A stretch of 18,192 nucleotides of DNA from Parafilimonas sp. (GTDB lineage: Bacteria; Bacteroidota; Bacteroidia; Chitinophagales; Chitinophagaceae): positions 1-18,192 of the forward strand of contig JAICKT010000035.1 in NCBI GenBank assembly GCA_025927795.1, read 5' to 3'. Of the stretch, positions 6,598-12,756 are shown piece by piece; the stretch's first letter is position 1, and every line of letters begins with the position of its first letter. The notes below the pieces were generated by a model that saw only the letters and a program-made list of their open reading frames with translations, did no database searches and was not told the DNA's origin. Made by a program: the position numbers and the translations under genes.

Positions 6598-6888
6598 ATG
6601 GCAGAAGAAACGCAATCAGCAGAAACAAAATCTGCAGAAAGAAATTTACGCAAAACAAGAACCGGCGTAGTTCGCAGCAGCAAAATGGATAAGACCATAA
6701 TAGTTTCTGTTGAAAGAAGGGTAAAGCATCCTATCTACGGTAAGTTCGTGAAAAAGACAACAAAGTTTCACGCACATGATGAAAAAAATGAGTGTGGTGT
6801 TGGCGACATCGTGAGAATTATGGAAACTCGTCCGTTAAGTAAAACAAAGCGTTGGCGTTTAGTAGAGATTGTTGAGAAAGCGAAATAG
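6598..6888 (+). CDS. rpsQ: 30S ribosomal protein S17
   Basis: A 96-residue S17 with an OB fold: KTRTGVVRSSKMDKTIIVSVERRVKHPIYGKFVKKTTKFHAHDE, then GDIVRIMETRPLSKTKRWRLVEI. The first 16 residues (MAEETQSAETKSAERN) are a hydrophilic extension absent from the shortest homologues. A start at the first ATG, only 4 nt after L29, gives tight coupling; no later ATG precedes the conserved core. S17 is a primary 16S rRNA 5'-domain binder. Identification is secure. Confidence 0.96.
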   Translation: MAEETQSAETKSAERNLRKTRTGVVRSSKMDKTIIVSVERRVKHPIYGKFVKKTTKFHAHDEKNECGVGDIVRIMETRPLSKTKRWRLVEIVEKAK

Positions 6889-6890
6889 TT

Positions 6891-6908
6891 AATTGCAAAT
6901 CTGCAATT
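6891..6908 (+). repeat. Perfect small hairpin in the S17-L14 gap
   Basis: AATTGCA-AATC-TGCAATT is a 7-bp perfect stem with a 4-nt loop, starting two bases after the rpsQ stop codon. It is followed by repeated AAATTTTAAATTTTAAAG up to the rplN start at 6931. It resembles, in small form, the self-complementary words of the other gaps. It has no T-tract directly behind it, so a terminator is unlikely. Confidence 0.5.
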
Positions 6909-6930
6909 TCAAATTTTAAATTTTAAAGAA

Positions 6931-7299
6931 ATGATTCAGCAGGAAAGTCGTCTAAGTGTAGCAGATAACAGCGGAGCTAAAGAAGTTTTATGTATTCGTG
7001 TATTAGGCAACAGCGGACAAGATTATGCAAAGATTGGCGACAAAATAGTTGTTACAGTTAAAGATGCAATTCCGAGTGGCGGCATAAAAAAAGGAACAGT
7101 TTCAAAAGCAGTTATTGTTCGCACTACAAATAAATTAAGAAGAAAAGATGGTTCTTATATACGGTTCGATGATAATGCTGTTGTGCTGCTGAATGCTTCT
7201 GATGAGCCACGTGGTACGCGTATTTTCGGACCCGTAGCAAGAGAGCTTCGTGATAAAGGTTACATGAAAATTATTTCACTGGCGCCTGAAGTTTTATAA
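6931..7299 (+). CDS. rplN: 50S ribosomal protein L14
   Basis: A 122-residue L14, the standard length. MIQQESRLSVADNSGAKEVLCIRVLG opens the five-stranded barrel, and the signature GGIKKGTVSKAVIVRTTNKLRRKDGSYIRFDDNAVVLLNASDEPRGTRIFGPVARELR follows in order. L14 lies at the subunit interface, forms bridges to 16S rRNA and is the docking site for RsfS in other bacteria. It is separated from S17 by 42 nt with a small hairpin and from L24 by 95 nt with a long inverted repeat. Confidence 0.98.
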   Translation: MIQQESRLSVADNSGAKEVLCIRVLGNSGQDYAKIGDKIVVTVKDAIPSGGIKKGTVSKAVIVRTTNKLRRKDGSYIRFDDNAVVLLNASDEPRGTRIFGPVARELRDKGYMKIISLAPEVL

Positions 7300-7302
7300 A
7301 TA

Positions 7303-7389
7303 AGCTGTTGGCTGGTGGCTGTTAGCCATTAGCTGATTTTGAAAATAAAAAATGGTTGGCTAATAGCTAACCGCTAAAGGCTAAAAGCT
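7303..7389 (+). repeat. Heptad (RGCYNNT) inverted-repeat array, copy 2 (L14-L24 gap)
   Basis: The left arm (7303-7336) reads as 7-bp units AGCTGTT, GGCTGGT, GGCTGTT, AGCCATT, AGCTG. The right arm (7356-7389) is largely its reverse complement, with most differences compatible with G-U pairing. The loop is about 19 nt. The arm ends 5 nt before the rplX start codon. The design is the same as in the S3-L16 gap, although the units differ in detail, so this is not a simple recent copy. Confidence 0.75.
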
Positions 7390-7394
7390 AAGAT

Positions 7395-7754
7395 ATGAAC
7401 AGGTTTAAACCAAAGTTTAATATAAAGAAAGGAGACATGGTTATTGTTATTTCAGGTAACAATAAACCACGTAAAGAAGATGGTAAGACAATTTATAAAC
7501 CACGCAAGGTTTTAAAAGTTTTACCTGATGATGCGCGTATTGTTGTTGAAGGTGTTGGAATGATGACACGTCATACAAAACCATCAGCAAAAAATACAAA
7601 AGGCGGATTGGTAAAAAGAGAAGCTCCGATTCATATAAGCAATGTTATGCTTTGGGATGCAAAAGCAGGTGTGCCGACAAAAGTAAAACGCACCCGCAAC
7701 GAAGAGGGAAAATTAGTTCGTACTTCAAAAAAATCAGGGGAGGTAATTAAATAA
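7395..7754 (+). CDS. rplX: 50S ribosomal protein L24
   Basis: A 119-residue L24 with a KOW domain: FNIKKGDMVIVISGNNKPRKEDGKTIYKPRKVLKVLPDDARIVVEGVGMMTRHTKPSAKNTKGGLVKREAPIHISNVML in sequence order, followed by a basic C-terminus. L24 is an assembly initiator for the 50S 5' domain. The stop codon overlaps the L5 start by one base (TAATG, 7752-7756). Its last codons contain GGGGAGG (7737-7743), a Shine-Dalgarno-like run placed about 10 nt before the L5 start. The start codon follows an inverted-repeat arm. Confidence 0.97.
   Translation: MNRFKPKFNIKKGDMVIVISGNNKPRKEDGKTIYKPRKVLKVLPDDARIVVEGVGMMTRHTKPSAKNTKGGLVKREAPIHISNVMLWDAKAGVPTKVKRTRNEEGKLVRTSKKSGEVIK
7737..7743 (+). promoter_or_regulatory. 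Possible Shine-Dalgarno-like sequence for L5
   Basis: GGGGAGG lies inside the last codons of rplX, 10 nt before the overlapping rplE start. It is the only good match to the anti-Shine-Dalgarno sequence seen before any start in the operon; others have A-rich leaders. Since the L24 stop and L5 start overlap, re-initiation could also explain L5 translation, and the match may be chance from codons Ser-Gly-Glu-Val. Confidence 0.3.
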
Positions 7755-8314
7755 TGGCTGAACAAAAATATACGCCAAGATTGGCAAAGAAATATAAAGA
7801 TGAAGTTGTACCTGTGTTGGTAAAAAAGTTTGGTTTTAAAAGCATCATGCAAACACCAAAGCTTGAAAAAATCTGCATTAACCGCGGTGTGAATGGTGCT
7901 GTTGCTGATAAAAAATTGGTTGATGTTGCAGTAGAAGAGCTTTCGCAAATTAGTGGTCAGAAAGCAATACCAACATTCAGCAAAAAAGATATTTCAAACT
8001 TTAAGTTGCGTAAAGGTGTTCCCATTGGTGCAAGAGTAACATTGCGTGGTGTAAAAATGTATGAGTTCTTAGATAGACTGATTTCTGTAGCATTACCACG
8101 TGTACGTGATTTTAAAGGCATTAACGATAAATCTTTTGATGGTCGTGGTAATTATACTTTGGGTGTTACTGAACAAATCATTTTTCCTGAAATTGATATT
8201 GATAAAGTGAACAAGATTACAGGGATGGATATTACGTTTGTAACATCAGGAAAAAATAATGAAGAAGCATACGAGTTGTTGAAAGAATTAGGTATGCCTT
8301 TCAAAAAACAATAA
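7754..8314 (+). CDS. rplE: 50S ribosomal protein L5
   Basis: A 186-residue L5, a 5S rRNA-binding protein of the central protuberance. YTPRLAKKYKDEVVPVLVKKFGFKSIMQTPKLEKICINRGV is followed by SGQKAIPTFSKKDISNFKLRKGVPIGARVTLRG and FPEIDIDKVNKITGMDITFVTS; all are family landmarks. The ATG shares its A with the L24 stop codon, so translation is probably coupled. S14 follows after 22 nt. Length and motifs are ordinary. Confidence 0.98.
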   Translation: MAEQKYTPRLAKKYKDEVVPVLVKKFGFKSIMQTPKLEKICINRGVNGAVADKKLVDVAVEELSQISGQKAIPTFSKKDISNFKLRKGVPIGARVTLRGVKMYEFLDRLISVALPRVRDFKGINDKSFDGRGNYTLGVTEQIIFPEIDIDKVNKITGMDITFVTSGKNNEEAYELLKELGMPFKKQ

Positions 8315-8336
8315 ATACTTAAGATTAAAAATAATT

Positions 8337-8606
8337 ATGGCAAAAAAATCAATTGAAGCCAGGCAAAGAAAAAGAGAACGTATGGTTGCTCAGTATGCAG
8401 CTAAACGCGCTGAGTTGAAAGCTGCGGGTGACTATGCTGCGCTTGATAAATTACCAAAGAATGCATCACCTGTTCGCTTGCATAACCGTTGTGCATTAAC
8501 AGGTCGTCCGAGAGGATATGTTGGATATTTTGGTATATCAAGAATTATGTTTCGCGATATGGCTTTAGCCGGAAAAATACCAGGTGTAAAAAAAGCAAGC
8601 TGGTAA
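8337..8606 (+). CDS. rpsN: 30S ribosomal protein S14 (zinc-free form)
   Basis: An 89-residue S14. KNASPVRLHNRCALTGRPRGYVGYFGISRIMFRDMALAGKIPGVKKASW at the C-terminus is diagnostic. Only one Cys is present, so the zinc-ribbon CxxC pairs are missing and this is the longer 'C-minus' type, similar in length to E. coli S14 rather than to the 61-residue zinc-binding type. Such a form does not depend on zinc supply. It lies 22 nt after L5 and 32 nt before S8. Confidence 0.97.
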   Translation: MAKKSIEARQRKRERMVAQYAAKRAELKAAGDYAALDKLPKNASPVRLHNRCALTGRPRGYVGYFGISRIMFRDMALAGKIPGVKKASW

Positions 8607-8638
8607 AATCAATTTATAATATTTCAATTTGAATTATA

Positions 8639-9037
8639 ATGGTAACTGATCCTATAGCAGATTTTTTAACAAGAGTTCGTAATGCGCAGATGGCTGGTCA
8701 TCGTGTAGTGGATATTCCTGCGTCTAATTTAAAGAAGCGTATTACCGAGATTTTGTACGATCAAGGATACATCTTAAAATACAAGTTTGAAGATGACAAT
8801 AAACAAGGCGTTATTAAAATTGCTTTGAAGTACGATCCTCAAACAAAACAGCCTGCTATCCGTTCGCTGGAAAGAGTAAGTCGTCCGGGTTTAAGACAAT
8901 ATTCTAAGCCAACAGATTTTAAAAGGGTAATCAATGGTTTGGGTATTGCTATCGTAAGCACTTCAAAAGGTGTGATGACAGATAAGCAAGCGAAAGCGCA
9001 GAATGTAGGCGGTGAAGTATTATGTCATATTTCTTAA
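8639..9037 (+). CDS. rpsH: 30S ribosomal protein S8
   Basis: A 132-residue S8: DPIADFLTRVRNAQMAGHRVVDIPASNLKKRITEILYDQGYI forms the N-terminal domain, and RVSRPGLRQYSKPTDFKRVINGLGIAIVSTSKGVMTDKQAKAQNVGGEVLCHIS the RNA-binding C-terminal domain with the STSKGVM loop. In E. coli S8 is the translational repressor of the spc operon by binding near the L5 start; no matching structure was identified here. It sits 32 nt after S14 and 19 nt before L6. Confidence 0.98.
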   Translation: MVTDPIADFLTRVRNAQMAGHRVVDIPASNLKKRITEILYDQGYILKYKFEDDNKQGVIKIALKYDPQTKQPAIRSLERVSRPGLRQYSKPTDFKRVINGLGIAIVSTSKGVMTDKQAKAQNVGGEVLCHIS

Positions 9038-9056
9038 TTATCAGAAATAAATTTTT

Positions 9057-9611
9057 ATGTCTCGAATAGGTAAAGCTCCGGTTAATGTTCCAAAAGGTGT
9101 AACCATCACTGTTGGAAAAGATAATGTGATAACAGTGAAAGGACCAAAGGGTGAATTAAAAGAATCAATTGACAGAGATATTACTGTTGAGTCAACTGAC
9201 GGAGTTGTAAATATTATGCGTCCTACTGACCAAATTCGCCATCGTGCAATGCATGGCTTATACAGAGCCTTAATTGCAAACATGGTAAAAGGTGTTACTG
9301 ATGGTTATAAAAAAGAACTTGAATTAGTGGGTGTAGGTTTTAAGGCCTCAAACCAGGGTAATGTATTGGACCTTTCCTTAGGTTATTCTCACAATATTAT
9401 TTTCGAAGTGCCTAAGGAATTAAAAGTTGCAACAGCAACTGAAAAAGGTCAGAATCCAAAAATTGTTTTGGAAGGAACTGACAAGCAATTGCTCGGTCAG
9501 GTTGCTGCTAAAATTCGCGGCTTACGTAAACCTGAGCCGTACAAAGGGAAAGGTGTTAAGTATTCAACAGAAACAATTCGTCGTAAAGCTGGTAAAGCAG
9601 CAGGTAAATAA
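9057..9611 (+). CDS. rplF: 50S ribosomal protein L6
   Basis: A 184-residue L6 made of the two usual repeated alpha-beta domains. SRIGKAPVNVPKGVTITVGKDNVITVKGPKGEL is in the first domain; the C-terminal signature LGQVAAKIRGLRKPEPYKGKGVKY, which contacts 23S rRNA near the GTPase-associated and sarcin-ricin region, is intact. It ends in RRKAGKAAGK. L18 begins 6 nt after the stop codon. Confidence 0.98.
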   Translation: MSRIGKAPVNVPKGVTITVGKDNVITVKGPKGELKESIDRDITVESTDGVVNIMRPTDQIRHRAMHGLYRALIANMVKGVTDGYKKELELVGVGFKASNQGNVLDLSLGYSHNIIFEVPKELKVATATEKGQNPKIVLEGTDKQLLGQVAAKIRGLRKPEPYKGKGVKYSTETIRRKAGKAAGK

Positions 9612-9617
9612 ATTATT

Positions 9618-9968
9618 ATGGATAAAGTTTTAAGAAGACAGAAAATCCGCTATCGTGTACGAAAAAATGCGATAGGCACAACTGAAAAGCCAAGGCTTTC
9701 TGTTTTCAGAAGCAATACAGAAATATACGCACAGGTAATTGATGATGCAAATGGTAAAACATTAGTTGCAGCATCATCAAAAGATAAAGATATCAGTGCG
9801 CAGAAAGTAAATAAAACTGAGAAATCAAAATTGGTTGGTGCAGCTATTGCACGCAAAGCAAAAGACCTCGGTATTGAAAAAGTTGTGTTTGACAGAAGTG
9901 GCTATTTGTATCATGGTCGTGTAAAAGCAATTGCTGATGGAGCTCGTGAAGGAGGACTTCAATTTTAA
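9618..9968 (+). CDS. rplR: 50S ribosomal protein L18
   Basis: A 116-residue L18, a 5S rRNA-binding protein that works with L5 in the central protuberance. RRQKIRYRVRKNAIGTTEKPRLSVFRSNTEIYAQVIDD is the basic N-terminal part. AIARKAKDLGIEKVVFDRSGYLYHGRVKAIADGAREGGLQF is the conserved C-terminus. It starts 6 nt after L6. The 65-nt gap to S5 holds a GATTTACGA hairpin. Ordinary for the family. Confidence 0.98.
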   Translation: MDKVLRRQKIRYRVRKNAIGTTEKPRLSVFRSNTEIYAQVIDDANGKTLVAASSKDKDISAQKVNKTEKSKLVGAAIARKAKDLGIEKVVFDRSGYLYHGRVKAIADGAREGGLQF

Positions 9969-9981
9969 ATTTTAGATTTCA

Positions 9982-10008
9982 GATTTACGATTTTTAAACT
10001 CGTAAATC
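9982..10008 (+). repeat. GATTTACGA hairpin with flanking partial copies (L18-S5 gap)
   Basis: GATTTACGA (9982-9990) and its exact reverse complement (10000-10008) flank a 9-nt loop. Related words continue on both sides: TTTTAGATTTCA upstream, and AACTCGTAAATAGTAAATATTAAATG downstream up to the rpsE start at 10034. So the pattern of a word on one side and its reverse complement on the other fills the entire 65-nt gap. No T-tract follows. Confidence 0.65.
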
Positions 10009-10033
10009 GTAACTCGTAAATAGTAAATATTAA

Positions 10034-10555
10034 ATGTCAAAGATTAACGTAAATAAAGTTAAGCCAGGTGGTGAAGTAGAACTAAAAGAAAAAGTTGTTG
10101 CTGTAAATCGTGTTGTAAAAACAACAAAAGGCGGACGCACTTTTAGTTTCTCAGCACTTGTTGTTGTAGGAAATGAAAATGGTGTTGTTGGACAGGGTTT
10201 GGGCAAAGCGAAAGAAGTGCAGGAAGCAATTACAAAAGGTATTGAAGATGCAAAGAAAAATTTGATAAGAGTTCCTATAATGCATGGCACTATTCCTCAT
10301 GACCAGCTTGCAAAGGAAGGTGCTGCTAAAGTTTTAATTAAACCTGCTGCACATGGTACTGGTGTAATTGCCGGAGGCAGCATGCGTGCTGTATTGGAAA
10401 GTGCAGGTGTTACAGATGTGTTGGCAAAGAGCCTTGGTTCTGCAAATCCACATAACGTGGTAAAAGCAACTATAAAAGCACTTATGCTTTTAAGAGAACC
10501 AATACAGGTTTCTAAAGAACGTAATTTAAAATTAAGCAGAGTATTTCAAGGTTAA
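10034..10555 (+). CDS. rpsE: 30S ribosomal protein S5
   Basis: A 173-residue S5. The N-terminal double-stranded RNA-binding domain includes EKVVAVNRVVKTTKGGRTFSFSALVVVGNENGVVGQGLGKAKEVQEAI. The C-terminal ribosomal fold has IPHDQLAKEGAAKVLIKPAAHGTGVIAGGSMRAVLESAGVTDVLAKSLGSANPHNVVKATIKAL. S5 acts in decoding fidelity and mRNA entry. The start follows A/T-rich repeat words. L30 starts 17 nt after the stop. Confidence 0.98.
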   Translation: MSKINVNKVKPGGEVELKEKVVAVNRVVKTTKGGRTFSFSALVVVGNENGVVGQGLGKAKEVQEAITKGIEDAKKNLIRVPIMHGTIPHDQLAKEGAAKVLIKPAAHGTGVIAGGSMRAVLESAGVTDVLAKSLGSANPHNVVKATIKALMLLREPIQVSKERNLKLSRVFQG

Positions 10556-10572
10556 TTGAAAAGACTTCGATA

Positions 10573-10755
10573 ATGAAAAAGATTAAAATCACACAGATAA
10601 AAAGCGGTATTGACAGACCTGAGCGTCAGAAAAAAACATTGAAAGCTTTAGGTTTAACTAAACTTCATTCAACAAAAGAAGTAGAAGCAACACCGCAAGT
10701 TTTAGGAATGGTTCGCAAAGTGGATCATCTTGTAAAAGTTGAAGAGTTATCATAA
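10573..10755 (+). CDS. rpmD: 50S ribosomal protein L30
   Basis: A 60-residue L30, the normal bacterial length. KIKITQIKSGIDRPERQKKTLKALGLTKLHSTKEVEATPQVLGMVRKVDHLVKVEE shows the family's IKS...R...TL..LGL..L pattern and the C-terminal strand. L30 is small and non-essential in some bacteria but conserved in this operon position between S5 and L15. A 61-nt gap with a small hairpin precedes L15. Confidence 0.97.
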   Translation: MKKIKITQIKSGIDRPERQKKTLKALGLTKLHSTKEVEATPQVLGMVRKVDHLVKVEELS

Positions 10756-10783
10756 CGATTGCTTGTAATTATTTTTTAAGCGA

Positions 10784-10796
10784 GGGAATGATTCCC
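10784..10796 (+). repeat. Short hairpin in the L30-L15 gap
   Basis: GGGAA-TGA-TTCCC forms a 5-bp stem with a 3-nt loop in a 61-nt gap; outer TTAA segments could add weak pairs. It is too short and lacks a T-tract to be called a terminator. It may be a minor relative of the other gap structures, or chance. Confidence 0.3.
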
Positions 10797-10816
10797 GTTA
10801 AGTAAAATCATATATC

Positions 10817-11266
10817 ATGCAACTACACAATTTAAAACCCGCAGAAGGTTCAGTTCACAAACAGAAAAGATTAGGGCGCGGAGAAGCCAGCGGTAAAGGC
10901 GGCACCTCAACAAAAGGGAATAAAGGTGGGCAAAGCCGTGCCGGCTACAAAAGTAAAATGGCGCATGAAGGCGGACAGATGCCTATTCAACGCCGCTTAC
11001 CAAAACGCGGGTTTAAGAACAATAATAAAATAGAATACAAAGTTTTTAATCTCGGACAAATTGATTCGCTAAATGAGCGATATAATTTGTCTGAATTTAC
11101 TTTAGAAAATTTATATAGTAACGGGCTTGTTGGCAAAACAGATAAAGTAAAAATTTTAGGCAGCGGCGAATTAAAATCTAAGCTTAGTTTTAAAGTAAAC
11201 GCTGTTAGTGAAAAGGCAAAATCTGCCATAGAAAGCGCCGGCGGAAGTATAGAAATTTTAAAGTAA
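10817..11266 (+). CDS. rplO: 50S ribosomal protein L15
   Basis: A 149-residue L15. The glycine- and lysine-rich N-terminal extension (KRLGRGEASGKGGTSTKGNKGGQ) that threads into 23S rRNA is followed by GGQMPIQRRLPKRGF and a globular C-terminal domain ending with VSEKAKSAIESAGGSIEILK. It is a late-assembling protein. The gene keeps its usual place directly before secY, with a 62-nt gap. Confidence 0.98.
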   Translation: MQLHNLKPAEGSVHKQKRLGRGEASGKGGTSTKGNKGGQSRAGYKSKMAHEGGQMPIQRRLPKRGFKNNNKIEYKVFNLGQIDSLNERYNLSEFTLENLYSNGLVGKTDKVKILGSGELKSKLSFKVNAVSEKAKSAIESAGGSIEILK

Positions 11267-11328
11267 TTTTTTTGCCGATATTTGTCAGCGCAATTAATGA
11301 TGTTGCACTTATCTATTAAATTTTATCA

Positions 11329-12678
11329 GTGAAAAAATTTATTCAAACAATTAAGAATATCTGGAGCATTGAAGAGCTGCGGGATAAGATTATTAAAACG
11401 CTTGTTCTTATTCTTGTTTATAGAATTGGTGTGCATATTGTGCTGCCAGGTCTCGATCCAAACAAATTAGATCAGGCTGCGGCCAGCACAGGCAATAATG
11501 GATTGCTTGGCTTGTTTGATACTTTTGCAGGTGGTGCATTTTCTCATGCCTCCATTTTTGCATTGGGTGTAATGCCCTACATTTCTGCATCCATATTTAT
11601 GCAATTAGCGACCATATTGGTACCTCAAATGCAAAAGATGCAGAAAGAAGGAGAGAGTGGCAGAAAAAAGATTAACCAATGGACACGCTATTTAACTGTT
11701 GGCGTTACTGCACTGCAGGCAAGTGCTTATGTTGCTTATCTTAAAAGCCCTTCTTACGCTGTTGCATTATTGCCGTCATATCAGCCTTATTTTTTTGCAT
11801 CCACTATAATTGTTCTCACAGCAGGTACTTTGTTTGTAATGTGGTTGGGTGAAAAAATTCAAGATAAAGGTTTAGGTAACGGTACTTCTATCATTATTAT
11901 GATTGGAATTTTAGGGCGTTTCCCTCAAGCTGTTATACAAGAGTTTCAAAGCAAACAACAAAGCGGTGGCGGTGGTTTATTAATCTTTCTTATTGAAATA
12001 GCTGTTTTAGTTGGAATTATTATGGGGCTTGTTGTTTTAATCCAAGGCGTTCGTAAAATTCCCATAAATTATGCGAAACAAATTATTGGCAATCGTCAGT
12101 TTGGTGGTGCAAGACAATTTTTACCGGTGAAAGTAAACAGTGCCGGTGTAATGCCTATCATTTTCGCACAGGCAATTATGTTTCTTCCAACGTTATTTTC
12201 ATTCACTAACATTCAGTCCGCTACAGGCATAGTAAAAATATTTTCAAGCAGCAGCAACCCGTGGTACATGGTTATTTATGGTGTGATGGTTATTGCATTT
12301 ACATTCCTGTACACTGCGCTTATCTTCAATCCAAAACAAATGAGTGAAGATTTAAAACGCAACAATGGATTTATACCTGGGGTAAAGCCCGGTCAACCTA
12401 CTGCTGATTACATTGGTTCCATTATGGATAAAATTACTTTGCCCGGCGCGGTGCTTCTTGCCGTTGTTGGTATTTTACCTGGTTTTGCTCAAATGCTTGG
12501 CGTACAGCAAGGCTTTAGTACGTTTTATGGCGGCACTTCTTTATTAATTATGGTGGGTGTTATTTTAGATACGTTGCAGCAAATAGAAACGCATCTTTTA
12601 ATGCGGCAATATGATGGGTTAATGAAAGGCGGCCGTTTACAGGGAAGGCAAACAGTTTCACCAGCATCTAACTTTTAA
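11329..12678 (+). CDS. secY: Protein translocase channel subunit SecY
   Basis: A 449-residue inner-membrane protein with about ten hydrophobic segments, the pore of the SecYEG translocon. Landmarks: NIWSIEELRDKIIKTLVLILVYRIG at the N-terminus with TM1; FAGGAFSHASIFALGVMPYISASI plug/TM2 region (67-90); GEKIQDKGLGNGTSIIIM (174-191); the cytosolic loop before NSAGVMPIIFA; and GGTSLLIMVGVILDTLQQIE (401-420) in the last helix. The start is GTG: an in-frame stop at 11317-11319 rules out an earlier start, and the next in-frame Met would delete TM1. It is the last gene of the operon and is followed by an intrinsic terminator. It should handle export of type IX cargo across the inner membrane. Confidence 0.97.
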   Translation: MKKFIQTIKNIWSIEELRDKIIKTLVLILVYRIGVHIVLPGLDPNKLDQAAASTGNNGLLGLFDTFAGGAFSHASIFALGVMPYISASIFMQLATILVPQMQKMQKEGESGRKKINQWTRYLTVGVTALQASAYVAYLKSPSYAVALLPSYQPYFFASTIIVLTAGTLFVMWLGEKIQDKGLGNGTSIIIMIGILGRFPQAVIQEFQSKQQSGGGGLLIFLIEIAVLVGIIMGLVVLIQGVRKIPINYAKQIIGNRQFGGARQFLPVKVNSAGVMPIIFAQAIMFLPTLFSFTNIQSATGIVKIFSSSSNPWYMVIYGVMVIAFTFLYTALIFNPKQMSEDLKRNNGFIPGVKPGQPTADYIGSIMDKITLPGAVLLAVVGILPGFAQMLGVQQGFSTFYGGTSLLIMVGVILDTLQQIETHLLMRQYDGLMKGGRLQGRQTVSPASNF

Positions 12679-12698
12679 TTTATCAATAAAAAAAATTT

Positions 12699-12726
12699 AA
12701 ACCCGTTATTTATAGCGGGTTTTTTT
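12699..12726 (+). terminator. Intrinsic terminator of the S10-spc operon
   Basis: A 10-bp stem (AAACCCGTTA pairing with TAGCGGGTTT, one G-T pair) with a TTTA loop spans 12699-12722 and runs into seven T residues (12720-12726). It begins 20 nt after the secY stop codon. It is the clearest terminator in the window and ends the operon at secY. Confidence 0.9.
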
Positions 12727-12756
12727 ATTCATATTTTTATTGAATTTTTAAATAAC

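Noticed and set aside
5850..7389. Heptad arrays as a CRISPR array
   Set aside because: Units are 7 bp, degenerate and contiguous, with no constant long repeats or unique spacers and no cas genes.
9427..9633. A 68-codon plus-strand frame starting inside rplF
   Set aside because: It lies out of frame within a conserved ribosomal protein gene and overlaps the rplR start; no family resemblance.
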